From positions 8,610,479-8,674,478 of the forward strand of contig CM034109.1 of the NCBI GenBank assembly GCA_019914945.1: a stretch of DNA of 64,000 nucleotides, written 5' to 3'. A program made the translations under genes and the position numbers. Origin of the DNA: Typha latifolia (taxonomy: Eukaryota > Streptophyta > Magnoliopsida > Poales > Typhaceae). This document shows, one piece after another, positions 36,245-49,100 of the stretch; within the stretch, counting starts at the first letter, position 1; each line of letters begins with the position of its first letter. The notes below the pieces were generated by a model, which saw only the letters and a list, made by a program, of their open reading frames with translations, had not been told where the DNA came from and did no database searches.

Positions 36245-37138
36245 CTCTTCTCCGCTTCTCGCAAGTTCTCACCTACTTCGAGATCTCGCTCTAGGTGGAT
36301 CGTCTTCTTCGCGTTGTTATTAGTACTCTTTTGGCAAGGGAAAGAGGAAAAGAGAGCGTGGTGGAAAGGTGAGGTTTTTAAATGGGAAGAGGGAAATGAA
36401 TAACGAGCTCGATCGAGTCGGTAATGCCGCCGCATTGGACGCTGTCGCGTTATTTTAACGCGCACAATTTTCTCGAGTAATTGTCCTCATTAAGTGTACA
36501 AATTTTGGGCACATTTACAAATAAAACCATCAATTATACGTTTATTATATCTTAGACCCTGACCTCTGTCCTTTAATTTTCCTTCTTCCAAAAAAAGATA
36601 ATAAGACCAAAAATACTGGGTTCTATTTACAAAACGTTACTGCAGATGAACCAGGCCCAACCCAATTGTGGCCCATCTACGAGTTCATTCGGACCATCTC
36701 AGCTTCCTAAACATATTGAGTTTCTTAATATTTTCCAATTATATTTTACGATATGCAAGATATAAAAGCAACTAAAACATAAAAGGAGTACAAGGAAATG
36801 CTTTGATTCTTAAATCCATATCTCAGGATATACGAGATATATGCAGTTGAGTGCAAGCAAACGATATCTATTCCAATGGAGTAAAACTCCAACTTGCTTG
36901 CCCTTCTCTTCTTCATGCCTTTCCCCTAATTAAAGGCATAAGCAACTCTAATCTTATAACAATAAAACAAGCAAGTAGAGCTCAAAGTCGCTTTCGCTTA
37001 GCAACAAGCTTAAGTAAATGAAACGAGCTCGTGATGATATTATGAGATAAAGCTTCAGAAGTGCAATATAAGCATCCATGGCCAAAATGTGAAGAGAGGG
37101 GAAGGAGGAGGAGGAGGAGGAGAAAAAGAAGAATAGAG
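36245..37138. promoter_or_regulatory. bidirectional promoter region, GBPL3-like / DUF599
   Basis: The two genes start divergently only about 0.9 kb apart. The GBPL3 side has a short CG-containing segment near 36400-36470 (GCCGCCGCATTGGACGCTGTC). The DUF599 side has a GGA-rich leader at 37096-37125. The middle is AT-rich. No TATA box could be assigned with confidence. Confidence 0.4.
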
Positions 37139-38878
37139 ATGCTGTTAGATAGAGAGTCCATAGATTTGGTGTTGGTCCCGTGTGGATTGGTGATATTGTT
37201 TGGATACCATCTCTTCCTCCTCTATCGGATCTTGAGGCACCCACAGACCACTGTGATCGGCTACGAGAATCATAACAAGCGAGCATGGGTGGAGAGGATG
37301 TTGAAGGTTAGTATTTTTTTCAGTATACATATTCTCATGGCTCTTTGCTATTCTCATTTTTTCTTTAAATAAAAAAAAAAATCATAACAACCGAGTGTTT
37401 AAAGTTTGGTTACGTACCTTATGTTTTGATGATTGATACTATGATTCAAACACACACTATGATGTAATGAAAAATAGGGAACTCCAGAGGAAACGGGGAT
37501 AGCACTGCAGGTAATCTCAAGTAGCATCTCAGCATCAAGCAACTTGGCCTCGCTCTCCATCGCACTGAGCTCCCTAATTGGGACGTGGGTGGGAAGCACC
37601 TCCAAAGTGTTCATGACCGAGGTTATCTACGGCGACACCAGTCCGACCACCTCCTCCGTCAAGTACGTCGCTCTTCTCATCTGCTTCCTCGCCGCATTCA
37701 CCTGCTTCATCCACTCCGCCAGGTATAATAAATTATACTGTAATTACACCACTATTTAGATAAGAATCTAGAAGTTGCTCTCGGAGACAACTAGGCTAAT
37801 CATCGCCTACAATCTAAAAAATGAGTCGTAATCATAGAAACATAACGTTCTGATGGATAAAAATCTCGCTGGGGCAATCAAACCCATAACTTTTGTCAAA
37901 AGTTAGTAAAATTCAACCTCTAGGCTATAGTAATATTTATGGTCATTATGTATATTATATATATATAGTTAGTCAACTTAGTTTAACTTATTTATTATGA
38001 AAAAAAAACAATTAAGCTGACTAATAAATAAAAGCATTGGAATGATATTAAATAAATAAAAAGCTTACTTGTGATAATATCGACTGTTTTAAACTTCTTA
38101 ATTTTATAATAGCAAATTTTAGCTCTTTTACTCGTTTAGCAATTATTGAAAACTTATATTTAGATATGTGCTATCATAAAATAAAATTGTATATTTTGCA
38201 TACTCTTTGTGTATAACTTATGTAAGTAATATTTATATTTTTTTATTAAATTTGGATGCGTAACTTGGTAAAATTAAAAATATGTTTTTTTGCATAGTCT
38301 CTACTAATCATTTTAGAATATAGCAATCTTTTTTTTATTTTACTATAACTAAATGGGTAAAATAGGTTATAACGTGTAATCTAAAAATTGAGGAGCTCAA
38401 AACTGACAATACTAACTAAATAAAATTTTCATGCAAATTGCCTCTTATGTTCTTTGAAAGAAATTTCTCTTTTTTATTTTTTATTTTCCCTTGTGAAAGT
38501 TTGGATTAAAAGGGTGAAATATATATATATATACATATTAACAGGTACTTCGTCCATGCCAGCTTCCTAATGAGCACCCTGGACTCGGACATCCCTGTGA
38601 GCTATGTCCAGACTTCAGTGATAAGAGGTGGAAACTTTTGGGCGATGGGCCTTAGAGCTCTCTACTTTGCAACGACCTTGCTGCTATGGATCTTTGGGCC
38701 AATCCCGATGTTCTCCTGCTCAATCTTCATGGTGGTCATACTGCACTCGCTTGATAGCAATGCAACTCCACTGCACCAGTTCCAGTTTACCTCAAACACC
38801 AGAGGGATGGTCAAAAGAGTTCCAAGGCCTCCAGGCCAAACTCTTTATAACCCAGTCTACTCTCCCACTTCCTACTAA
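37139..38878 (+). CDS. DUF599 family membrane protein
   Basis: A 248-aa integral membrane protein of unknown function from the plant DUF599 family. Exons 37139-37306, 37478-37722 and 38545-38878. About four membrane segments: 9-30 (LVLVPCGLVILFGYHLFLLY), 72-92 (SLSIALSSLIGTWVGS), 115-140 (YVALLICFLAAFTCFIHSAR, continuing across the second intron as YFVHASFLM) and about 175-212 (LYFATTLLLWIFGPIPMFSC). The LYRILRHPQTTVIGYENHNKR loop after the first segment and the GNFWAMGLRALYF motif are family signatures as I recall them. The start is the ATG at 37139 that places the first membrane segment at the N-terminus; the longer open frame upstream encodes only a basic, GGA-repeat-derived stretch. Codon use is GC-rich in exon 2. 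Confidence 0.9.
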
Positions 38879-39179
38879 TTAAGCTGAGATCTCTGTACGT
38901 ACTTACTCCTCCACGACCTGGGAGTGCACCGTTTGGTGTTCTTTTTATTGCTATTTGAAAGTGTTTGCCAATTTAATTAAGTAAGCATCACATAAGCTTT
39001 GTTGCAAGTCCTAGCTCTCCAATAAGTCTATCAATCGCTTCTAGCGATTCTCTCAGGTGGTTAAAGTTGTGATTGATTCTCCTCCTAGAATGTTTTTTGC
39101 TTTTGTCCCTTCCTTATATCAAGGTGTGTTTTAGAGCTTAGGTATCTATATATCATTGCTAGTGATCTTGTTAGCATAG

Positions 39180-39890
39180 TTATCTGTATCGGACCAGTAA
39201 ATCAACCACCAAATCAATTCAATTTTATTATTATACCATATAGGCAATCGATTCGGTAAAAATTGACTGACCCGGTAAAAATTGACTGACCCGGTAGTTG
39301 AACCGATGAACCATACAACCTAGCTAATTTTTGACAAAATAATCGAATCAACTATTTTTACATAATTATTCTTAATATTTAATTATTATATTTTATATCC
39401 TAATGGTATATTAGTCCTAACATTTTAAAAAAAATTTACTTTATAACATATATGCTATTTTAAAATTAGTTTTATTTGCACATATACCCTCGAAAAATTT
39501 CTTATTTATTTATATATTTATCTAAAGTTTATATTTACAAATACATCTCTCAAAATATAAATTTTTTGCATGTATCTTTTAATTTTTTTTAACATGAATA
39601 CTACTTTGAATAAACTATCATTAAAATTTAAACACTTGAAATATAAAAAGACAAAAATATTCTCATTCTAATTTTAAAACATTTCTCTTAGTTTATAGTA
39701 TTTTTATCTTTTATAATAAATAAATCATAAGAATATATATATAAATAATATTTCTTTTGAATGATATACATGTAATTATACTATTTTTAAAAAATACTAG
39801 CAATCTGATCAGGTGAACATAGGTTGAACCAAATAATCAAGGTCAATGTCCGATCTGATTCTACTCAGATAATGACTTTATATTGTCTTC
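39180..39890. mobile_element. possible degenerate transposon fragment
   Basis: Begins with ATCGGACCAGTAAATCAACC and contains repeated CCGGT/ACCCGGTAGTTGAACC words like those of old plant DNA transposons; the far end near 39800-39880 (GGTTGAACC, GTCCGATCTGATT) is a loose inverted counterpart. Near the left end a 20-bp unit, GGTAAAAATTGACTGACCCG, is duplicated in tandem at about 39257-39296. There are no coding remains and the boundaries are approximate. Confidence 0.35.
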
Positions 39891-40280
39891 TCGTATATCT
39901 CGATCCTACTTTGCTTAATTAGTGCTATTTCGTGCCTGCAGACAATTGATGTTCGTTTATCCACTCACCCAAACCCAAACTATAAAATCACTTAACCATA
40001 GGATGCAATATGCAAAATTCCCAGTGAGGAAGCAGCAGCACTCCTAGGTTACTAGCTTTTAGGCAAACACGGTTACGGAATATCTGGTAACTTTTACTTT
40101 CAAACAACAACTCCCATCATGATATCATCTGATCAAAGTAATAAAGCTGTATGATTACTTACTTTAGCAGTAAGTTTTCTCCTAGGAAATCGTGGCCCCC
40201 AATATAAATATAAATATATATATATATATATTGCTAAGTTTTCACTCCCAAGTGGGGAGTACTAACTAGTAGTAAATGCC

Positions 40281-40294
40281 GGGGGGGGGGGGGG
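40281..40294 (+). repeat. G14 homopolymer
   Basis: Fourteen consecutive G in AT-rich surroundings, preceded by ATGCC. It is long enough to support intermolecular G-quadruplex formation, and its length in the assembly may be imprecise. Confidence 0.9.
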
Positions 40295-41609
40295 TTTAAG
40301 TGCCACATGCTCCTATTAGATGATACACTAAATTACTCCCACGTCACCCCCCATCTCTAAAGTTTGTACTTTCTTAATCAATTTTGGGCCCCATATTTAC
40401 CAATCAAATCGGTACAACGCATTTGGTGATGATGTGAGTCGTGAGAGGATTTATGCTTCAAATGGATGAGTGTGATACGGAGTTAGGTTTGGTTCCATAA
40501 CATGGTAATGGGGATTAAAATACGAAATATAAACACTACACTGCCTCTGCCAACCTAAGTTTTTAAAGTAGTTGTAAACCAATCAATTTCATTAACGTAG
40601 TACCAAAGCAGAAGTTCTAAAGTCTATTAAAGAAATTAGTGAGTTATCAATAGATTCCTGGGCTGAGGAATTTAAACATGCATGTTTGTATTTAAGGCTC
40701 AAATGAGAAGGTTTAATGGTCTGTAGGGTATTTAGGCTGAATGCTAAGATAGACTGTTCTCATTTATTAGATTAGACGATTGTATGAATCAGCTTTGACC
40801 CATTACATACAATTTTAACCTCCTATTTTTTTTTACTGTAAAGATAGATAAAACTCAAAATAAAAGTTTCTAAAAAAAAAAGAGACACCAATGCTATCTA
40901 TATTATTTGTTTCTTAAATTTTATTATCTATCATTACGCACTCCTCCCCTAGAATTTTAACTACAAATAACATTAAAATGACTTAAATTGTCTTACTTTC
41001 ATTAAATAAATATTAATTGGAAGTGAAAGTTCACTGTGACCTAATAATGGTACAAAAAGAAATCAGTAGTTTAGTTATTTTTTATTCAAATTTGTGCTCT
41101 ATATTTTAAAAAAAACCGAGTTATGCCAATTTTAGACCCAAAAAATCCAAGAATTATAATCCAATTAAATACAGTTAATACAAAATGAAGTTCATAAGCC
41201 AACTACCGATCAACAAAATATATTAACTCTCAAAAATAAAAGTAAAATATTCACTATAAAATCTAAAATTGATTACGCAACATTCACATATTATTATTTT
41301 TTCAATAAGTAAGGAGGCCAATGTGTCCTAAAAAATAAATACAATGACCTAGAAATTAGAGTGAGAGAGAGAGAGAGAGCTTATGAATTTAAATATAATT
41401 ATCTCTAATTTAACAAGACAAACGCACCTAATTCCATGCCTATGTTAAGGTAGGGCTACAAATCGAAGTGTTTGTACAGTGGACCCATAAAAGGAATCCA
41501 TGCCGCCACTAAGCACAAACCCAACAAAGCCGACAGCCAAAAAGAAAATTTTAAAAATAAATAAGTAAAGGTGGTGCAATGCAAAGTTGCAAAGCTTCCG
41601 GAATTTTTT

Positions 41610-41650
<41 letters not shown>

Positions 41651-44600
41651 GTAAGCCCCCTCTCCTAAATTTTATTTATTAAAATAAAACGCTGAGAAAT
41701 TTAGTTGGAAACACTGAAAAAAAATCTCTAAAAAATGTTAGATATTTTTATCTGTAAAAAAATTGAATAAAATTTAAAGTTAAAATTTTTCTTTGTATTT
41801 TTATATATATCTATCTCATTTAAGGTCTGATTAAGATTTTATCAAATTATTATATTATGTTTATTTCATATTCTTAATGATATATTATATATCTAAGAAT
41901 GAATTATTAATTTGAAAATTATACTTTGAAATGGATTAGTTTACGTCTTAATAAGACACATATAATAGTTTACCTTTCTTTCAACAATAAGATGCTTTGC
42001 TTAACTATTTAACCTTTTTTTGGGAAAAAAAAATAGAATACTGTTTCTCTATAGAACTTTTTAACGTTTTTATTTTAATATTTACTTATAAGATACGTTT
42101 GGGGTTGCCCTTTATTTCCGTAAATAAAATTTGGAAGAGGGTTAGTTTGGTAAAAAAACTCGATTTTTGGATGCGGTCGGGACGATGGGTTTCTGTCCGC
42201 GTGGCGGCGCCCACACGAGTCCATCATGGCGACGTGACCCGTCACGACTCGGACCCAGGCCCAGGCCCGGCCGAGTTGGACCTACAACCCGCGGGTCACA
42301 CCCCCATTTATTTGTCCCCGAGTCTGGACCCTGACATGCCAACTAAATCAGCGGGCCCCCTTTTGGGTTATAATTACTGGGGCCCACTTCGTATCCGAGT
42401 GATGATCGCGATTATTTATTTTCGTATTTTTGTTTACAAAAACAATTATATTTTATTAGCCTTTTTATTTAAAAAAAGAAAAGAAAAAAGAAAGAGAGAA
42501 AGGCATTTGAAGCAAACCTTAGACATTGTTAATCCGAGGGGGAGAAACCGAGAAGGTATGAAAAGGTAAGTAAAGTGGGATCGTGTGGCGTTCCGGCTTA
42601 TCCGGGAGTTCTTTTTGAGTTAGTTGGTAGTGAATAGATTATGCTTATAAAGACCCAACCCCAGATAAGTGGAATCATATATTAGAACCATAGAAAAAGA
42701 ATAATATCAACTCGTTCATTTTATCTTTATTATTGTTCAAAGTATTTTTGAGAAATTTCACTTTTATTACTTAAAAATTATCTTGAGTTAGGTATAAAAT
42801 ATTTTATTATTTTCAAAATTAATTTGCTAAAATAACATGGATATTATATCAGAATAGAGTGACTAACTTTTTGCAACGAAAATTCTTCTCACCTTCACAT
42901 AGGTATTCAAAGACATATTTTTCTTCTTTCATTTTTTTACTAAATAATATTCTTGCTTGGAAAAATAAATCTTTTAATAACCTTTCTCTCGTTTGATTTG
43001 TTGGCTTATCTCCAGTTAATTAGTCTTCAAACATTTTTGTAGAGATAAAATATTGCTACCAATTAAATTAGCTAGCAAACAAACACGGCAAGTACTTTTT
43101 GGTAACCCACAAACTTAGGATTTTTTTGGAATCATCCTAACAATAGTTTTGTTTTTTTTTTAATTGGCTGTTTAGCGTTATTTAACCTACGATTCAAGTA
43201 TTAGAATAAAATAAGAGTAAGCATAAACCTAGTAAATGATTATTTATCTTAATATTAGAATAATAATACTTATTTATCTCTCTTCTCACTTTTATACTCC
43301 CAAATTATTTTAATTTAAAAATTACTAATTTGTCTTCCTGAAATTTCATTTAGATAATATTAGGTACGGTTTGGTTCCTCTATAATAAATACTTATTTAT
43401 AAATTAGTTATCTCTTAAATATATTTTATAATAAAATATTTATTTATATATAATTTTAGTTAAATATTGTATAAAATAAGTCACGTGATAAATTATGGAT
43501 AAATTTATACCTATTTTTCTAGGCAATATTTAATTACAGCTAGCATATTTATTCACTATTTAGTAATCAAATACAAATTGTTATATAAACTTATTCAAGT
43601 TACTTTTTACGATTAAAATTATATATGTACATAATTTATATTTAAAATATATGTATACAATTATTTTTTAAAATGTCTTACGCACAAATTATGATTAGCA
43701 ATCTAATAAATTTTTAATATAGAAAATTAGAATATCTATACTATTATCGGCGATTTTCCACCCTTACAAGTGAAATGTTTGCTTGGATTAGATCTCGGTG
43801 GGACAAACATCTCTGACAAATCTACCTGCATTGGATTTTCCCATGGCTAAGAACCAAAGGGGAATAGATCACTTCGATTTGCCCAATCATATGGAACCAT
43901 GAATAAATAGCAATTATCCTTTGCTCTCTTGTGTCACATGCACTACTTGTACATGCCAAACATTTCTTTGTCTTATATCTTTGGAACCATTCTAGCAAGG
44001 AATTCATTTGTTTCACTTAAAAAAAAAACTCCTCCCTTTTAAAAAAATTTCAACCTCTCCTTTAATTAATTTTAGATAATTAAGGAGGAGTGGGGGGCTT
44101 TTTTTTATAATACAATTTAATATAAAGTACTAGAATTTGAAATAGTGAGAAACATATGATAGTACTTAACTTGATGATAAAAAAAACTTTACAGTGGACT
44201 AAGAAACGTCAATCTAACTACAGAGCCTAAAATAATTGAGGCAAAAAGTTTGGTCGTTGGTTTTTTTTTTTGATGAACAGCCTCCCCTGTTCTCCCAACA
44301 ACAGACATGAACGAGGCAGTATGTAGTTCAATAGTCATGGATACGTCGTGCATAAATGGTATTAATCCTTCTCTGACCCATCCCCATGCACTGGAGACTC
44401 ACATCCAGGTTGCAATACATTGTCTCTTTGTCTCTCTAATAAGTCACTTAGAGCAAAGATCCTGTTTCTCGAGTTAACGATAAAGAAAATCTCAAGTCCA
44501 CAAGTCAGAGGGAGTGTTATATTTTTGAGACAGGAATCAAATATTGTCTTAGTAGAACAATATCAATAGATGGTTTTATGTTTCTCGTATAGAATATTTA

Positions 44601-44952
44601 ATTACTATCGGTGAATCCAATCTAAGTATATTTGTCAGAGGAGAGATATAAATTATACGTTCGCTTGTTTTATTTGTACTATGAGTTTTTGAAATGAAAC
44701 AATGATACGAGTAATGGGCCTAATAAAAATGTTAAAAAGAAATTAAAAAAATAGTCCGTGTTCTCTCCCCATGATATGAAACTTTCCAGCCAGGAAACAA
44801 AAGAAGGAAAAGAAAGGAAAAAGAAAAGGAATCACACCCCCCGGGAAAGCAGAACGGCTCTACGTCTTGTCATTTGATGTAGCATTAAATAAACAGGAGC
44901 CCATCGCATAAAAGACCTACCATGCCATCCTATCCCATCCCATCCCCCAAAC

Positions 44953-44998
44953 TGAGAGAGAGAAAAGAAGAAGAAGAGAGAGAGAGAGATAGAGAGAG

Positions 44999-45068
<70 letters not shown>
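44953..45068 (+). repeat. (GA)n microsatellite upstream of ARF4
   Basis: About 115 bp of nearly pure GA with occasional GATA and AAG interruptions, ending in an uninterrupted array of about 29 GA units. It lies about 1.1 kb upstream of the ARF4 start codon. GA tracts are bound by plant BPC/BBR proteins, which recruit Polycomb; a function here is inference. Confidence 0.95.
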
Positions 45069-45071
<3 letters not shown>

Positions 45072-45898
45072 AGAGCACTCACTCTTTTCCCTTCCGGCAG
45101 CTACTGCAAGCAGCTCTGCCCCCTTGCTCAGACCCACCGATAAAAGCGAGGAGAAAGTGAAAACTAAGACGTAACACTACACTACGCGTTACTATTCCAT
45201 CTCTCTCTCTAAATACCTTTTTCTTTTACTCCCTCTCGCTCTCCACCGATAACGACAACCACATCAAATTAGAGCAGCAAGCGGCAGGGATATAATAGTA
45301 GCAACTTGCTAACTGAAATGTGCATATATCACCCTACGGGTTAACGCAATTTTTAGCTTCATCCCTATCTTTCACTATTTGCAAATGGTACTCTCAAATT
45401 AAATAATAATTTTAAACTTTTTTTATTTATTTTAATGTTGGGATGTTTCATAAGCAGAATTGCGGGGTATTGAAGAATTATCAAGAGAAAAAACATGGTA
45501 ATGATGATAATAAACACAAATATGGGGGTCTTATTTGTATATGTCTCGTGATATTAAGTAGTGATGGGATAGGGTCGTAACTGAGAAATGAGTAAATTAT
45601 AGGGTGTTGTTCGAAAATTTCCGTATAGGTAAGGACCTGGGGCCTGGGGCTTGGGGGGGAGGGGGAGAGAGAGAAGGATAGTAATGGAGATCGGAGTTGC
45701 AGGAGGTACGGATGGGTGTGGTTCGGGTGTCGCTTTGACCCGTCCGTCCCCCTTTTGGCAAAGCTGAGGAGTTTTTAGTTTCTAGAGAGAGAAACCGAGG
45801 GATAGCAATCCCCCCCTCCCCCCCCCCCCGGTCTCCCCGTCTCTTCCGCCCGATCCCTTTAAAATTCGTGCTTATTCGCCTTTTTATCCACTTACTTG

Positions 45899-45979
45899 AT
45901 GGCCATTAACGCGATGTGTCATTCCACTGCCTCCCATGCCTCCACTACCTCTCTAGCCTCCCTACCCCTAAAACCCTAA
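45899..45979 (+). promoter_or_regulatory. upstream open reading frame in the ARF4 leader
   Basis: ATG 45899 opens a 26-codon frame that ends at TAA 45977-45979. A second, overlapping six-codon frame runs 45936-45956. Both precede and stop before the ARF4 start at 46138, so if included in the transcript they would require reinitiation; uORFs control ETT and MP translation in Arabidopsis. The transcript start is not known, so inclusion is inference. Confidence 0.45.
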
Positions 45980-45989
45980 CCCTAACCCC
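45971..45989 (+). promoter_or_regulatory. telo-box cluster (AAACCCTAA)
   Basis: AAACCCTAACCCTAACCCC, a telo-box followed by further telomere-type repeats, about 150 bp upstream of the ARF4 ATG. Telo-boxes are bound by TRB Myb factors and assist PRC2 recruitment in plants. The first copy also supplies the stop codon of the uORF. Confidence 0.7.
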
Positions 45990-46137
45990 ACCCCTCTCAT
46001 CTACTACCTCCGTCCTTTTGCTTCCTCCCTTTCTTCTCCTCCTCCTCCTCTCCCTCCCCTCCCCTCCCCTCCCTTCCTCTCTTCTTCTTGCTTCCGGCTT
46101 TGGGTACTTGCTTTTCGCTAGGGTTTTGGGGGGAAGG

Positions 46138-49100
46138 ATGGGGATCGATCTCAACACCGTGGAGGAAGAAGAGGACGAGGCGGCGCCGTCGCCGCCGGCG
46201 ACGGCGGCGCCTATAAGTCCGGCGCCGGCTGAGGGTGGTTTTCCGAAGGGGTCGGTGTGTTTGGAGCTGTGGCATGCGTGCGCCGGGCCGTTGACGTCGC
46301 TCCCGAGGAAGGGGAGCGTGGTAGTGTACTTACCGCAGGGGCATCTCGAGCACTTGGGGGATGGAGCGGCGCTTGGGCGTTACTGTGTTCCGGCCCATGT
46401 GTTTTGCCGAGTTGTCGATGTCAAGTTACTTGTTAGTCTCTTTGCTTCGGTTCCATTTGGTTCTGAGGGGGAAAATGGTTCTGGATTCGTGCTCACCATG
46501 TGTCTGTTGGTTTGTTTCTTAAAACAGGCCGATGCGGCGACGGATGAGGTTTACGCACAGCTTTCGCTTGTTGCGGAAAGTGAGGTAAGGGATTGATATT
46601 TTTTCCCCAAAGGCTCCTCTAAAAGCTCGCTTTCACTAAAAAAACCGGATTTTGCGGCGTGTTTGTTTCACTTCCTCAACTTCTCGGTAAGAGGGATATT
46701 TGGCGATGATACATTTGGTTTTTGCAGGAGGTGGAGCGACAGCTGCGAGAGAGCTGCAATGAGGGTGACGGGGAACCGGAGGATGCCGATGGCAAAAGGA
46801 GGGCGCCAGTGCCCCACATGTTCTGCAAGACGCTCACCGCCTCGGACACGAGCACCCATGGTGGCTTTTCTGTGCCTCGCCGAGCTGCAGAGGACTGCTT
46901 CCCTCCCCTGGTAAAAGATTACTACCTTCTCTTAGGAATTTTGATATTTCACCATGGAACAATCTCTTTACTATCTTTTGCTTGATTTTGATTCTTTTGG
47001 AGTTAGGATTATAAGCAGCAGAGGCCTTCTCAAGAGCTTGTTGCTAAAGATTTACATGGCATGGAGTGGAGGTTTCGTCATATCTATAGAGGTATTATAT
47101 TGAACGAAATTAATTCTATCTGATACGGAAGAAACCAAATACATATCAGAAAATGGATGCACTATTTTAGGATTTTTTTAATATATTTGTCTTCCATTTA
47201 CTGCAATAGTTTTTGCCCGTTTCTGTTTATAGAAAAGGATTTTCTATACCAACTTTTCTGTGTAACTTTTTTCTTAGGTGGGATTTAAAAGTGTCGTTAT
47301 GAATGTCATACGTAAGTTCAGCTGGATGAAAATTTTATCCTTTAAAATGTCAACCAAAAATAATATTATTCTGGGGGTAAATGCATGATTACATATGCTT
47401 ATAAGAATTCATCTTATTCTGATAAATGTCTTGACTTCTGGAATTACAGGTCAACCACGTAGGCATCTTTTAACTACAGGGTGGAGTGCATTTGTAAATA
47501 GGAAGAAACTTGTTTCTGGAGATGCAGTGCTGTTTCTTAGGTACGATTGTTGAGAAATGTGGTTGACAAACTCACAGAACATGTAGTTATAAAAAAATTT
47601 TCCACTAATAAAGTTTCCTGCTTCTGTAGAGGTGATGATGGAGAGCTAAGATTGGGGATAAGAAGAGCCGTTCAACTCAAACAAGGAGCTCCTTTTGCAG
47701 CACTGTATAGCCAAATTTCAAATCTTAGTACACCTGCTGGCGTTGCCAATGCTGTGTCTATGAAAAGTGTGTTCCATATCTATTACAATCCAAGGTTCGT
47801 AGCTTTTGTTTGTCAAATGAGTCATTATAGCAGGGGTTTGCTGTCTGGATATATGCACACATCATCAGCAAACAACATCAGACAGTAATTGCTAGATTTA
47901 TCATTTTCAATTTCATTTTGTGGCCTTCTTTCTGGTAATTACACAGCAATGCTTTAGGTAGTAGCTGTCATAAAAATGGATATTTGACACTTTTGACTAT
48001 AGTCCAACCCATGTTTCTCTAGAAGGAAGAGTACTCCAGCCTTTAGACACGTGAGGAAAGTTATTCAAATGCATTAGATTACAGCACAAAGCTTTATCAT
48101 CAAGATAGGAAGGGCAAATTTGAATATCAGCTTTTGATTAAGAAAGTTTCAAACATGAGATTGTAAAGTCAAGATGAGTGTCTAAGCAATATGCTCGCAT
48201 GGACCCATAAGGTATAGAAATTGTGAGTTTAGGGGAAAGAATTGCGTAGGGATGGCAAGAGAATCTCTATGTCAAGCTATTTCAAGGTAGAACGTGTAAA
48301 ATGGGTAATAATTTTGAGGCCAGAGCATCAACATTCAACAAGCTCCTAATAATAATAGAGTGCTTCATCAAAAGTGGGGAGATTTATTTATGTTCTGGTA
48401 ATATTAATAAGTGAAGATTCTTGACAAGCTAGAAGGAAATCTTTGGTTAAATTACAAATTGCCCCTTATGGTTTTGCCTAAAATTAAACAACTTCCTAAA
48501 ATTTCATTTGTATCACTTTGCCTCTTTGTGGTTTATACTATTATCTTTTTCATCCAAACTTAATAAACAAAGTACAAAAAAAATTTAAATTATCAGAGAT
48601 TTTTTTTGCCACAATTGTCTTTCTTTTTATTAAATTTACTCACCACACACTATTCTTCAAATTAAAATTTTTTAATTATCTTAAAAATATGGCTAAAAGA
48701 TTCATATTTGCTCAAACAATGGGATTATTGGTAGTAATTTATATTTGCTCTATTAAGTTTAGATAAGAAAGTTGATGGTTTCACATTAGTTTAAATCATA
48801 GGGGGTTAAAATGATACAAATGAAAGTTCAAGAGTCGTCTGAATTTAGGTAAAACTATAGGAGGGTAATTTGAAATTACCCTAAACATTTTGTTGAGAAA
48901 AATATACTGATCAAATTAAAATTTGGCCTCAGATAGACGAAGTGTGTTTCTAGAATATCACAGCATTGTTGCACACCACTATTTGGCCATTGTGCAATTG
49001 ATGCATAATATCCTTTGCTATTTCGTCACCCTTGTGCTCGATGAGCGCTAATTGGAAGCATAATATAATTCTCATTGTATCCTTGAACTAGCGAGATGCT

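Larger units (their letters stand above)
38879..46137. other. 7.2 kb gene-poor region upstream of ARF4
   Basis: Very AT-rich, without a gene I can support. Contents from left to right: transposon-like CCGGT-rich sequence at 39180-39890, TA tract at about 40214-40232, G14 run at 40281-40294, GA tract near 41363-41380, TA tract at about 41611-41641, a GC island at 42160-42400, a long GA tract at 44953-45068, a possible degenerate MITE at about 45305-45620 (CACCCTA-type ends), and finally the pyrimidine-rich ARF4 leader from about 45700. Confidence 0.5.

Noticed and set aside
41997..42569. 190-codon plus-strand frame crossing the GC island
   Set aside because: It starts and ends in AT-rich sequence, has no recognisable domain and includes simple Lys/Arg runs; I list only the GC island as a finding.
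43822..44016. 64-codon minus-strand frame with Cys residues, considered as a transposon polyprotein fragment
   Set aside because: Too short and without a recognisable motif; no flanking long terminal repeats.
44832..45137. Minus-strand frame with a long Leu-Ser repeat
   Set aside because: It is simply a translation of the GA microsatellite.
45916..46137. In-frame N-terminal extension of ARF4
   Set aside because: The extension begins with a non-ATG codon and encodes a Leu/Pro/Ser run from a CT-rich leader; known ARF4 proteins start at the MGIDLN-type Met at 46138.
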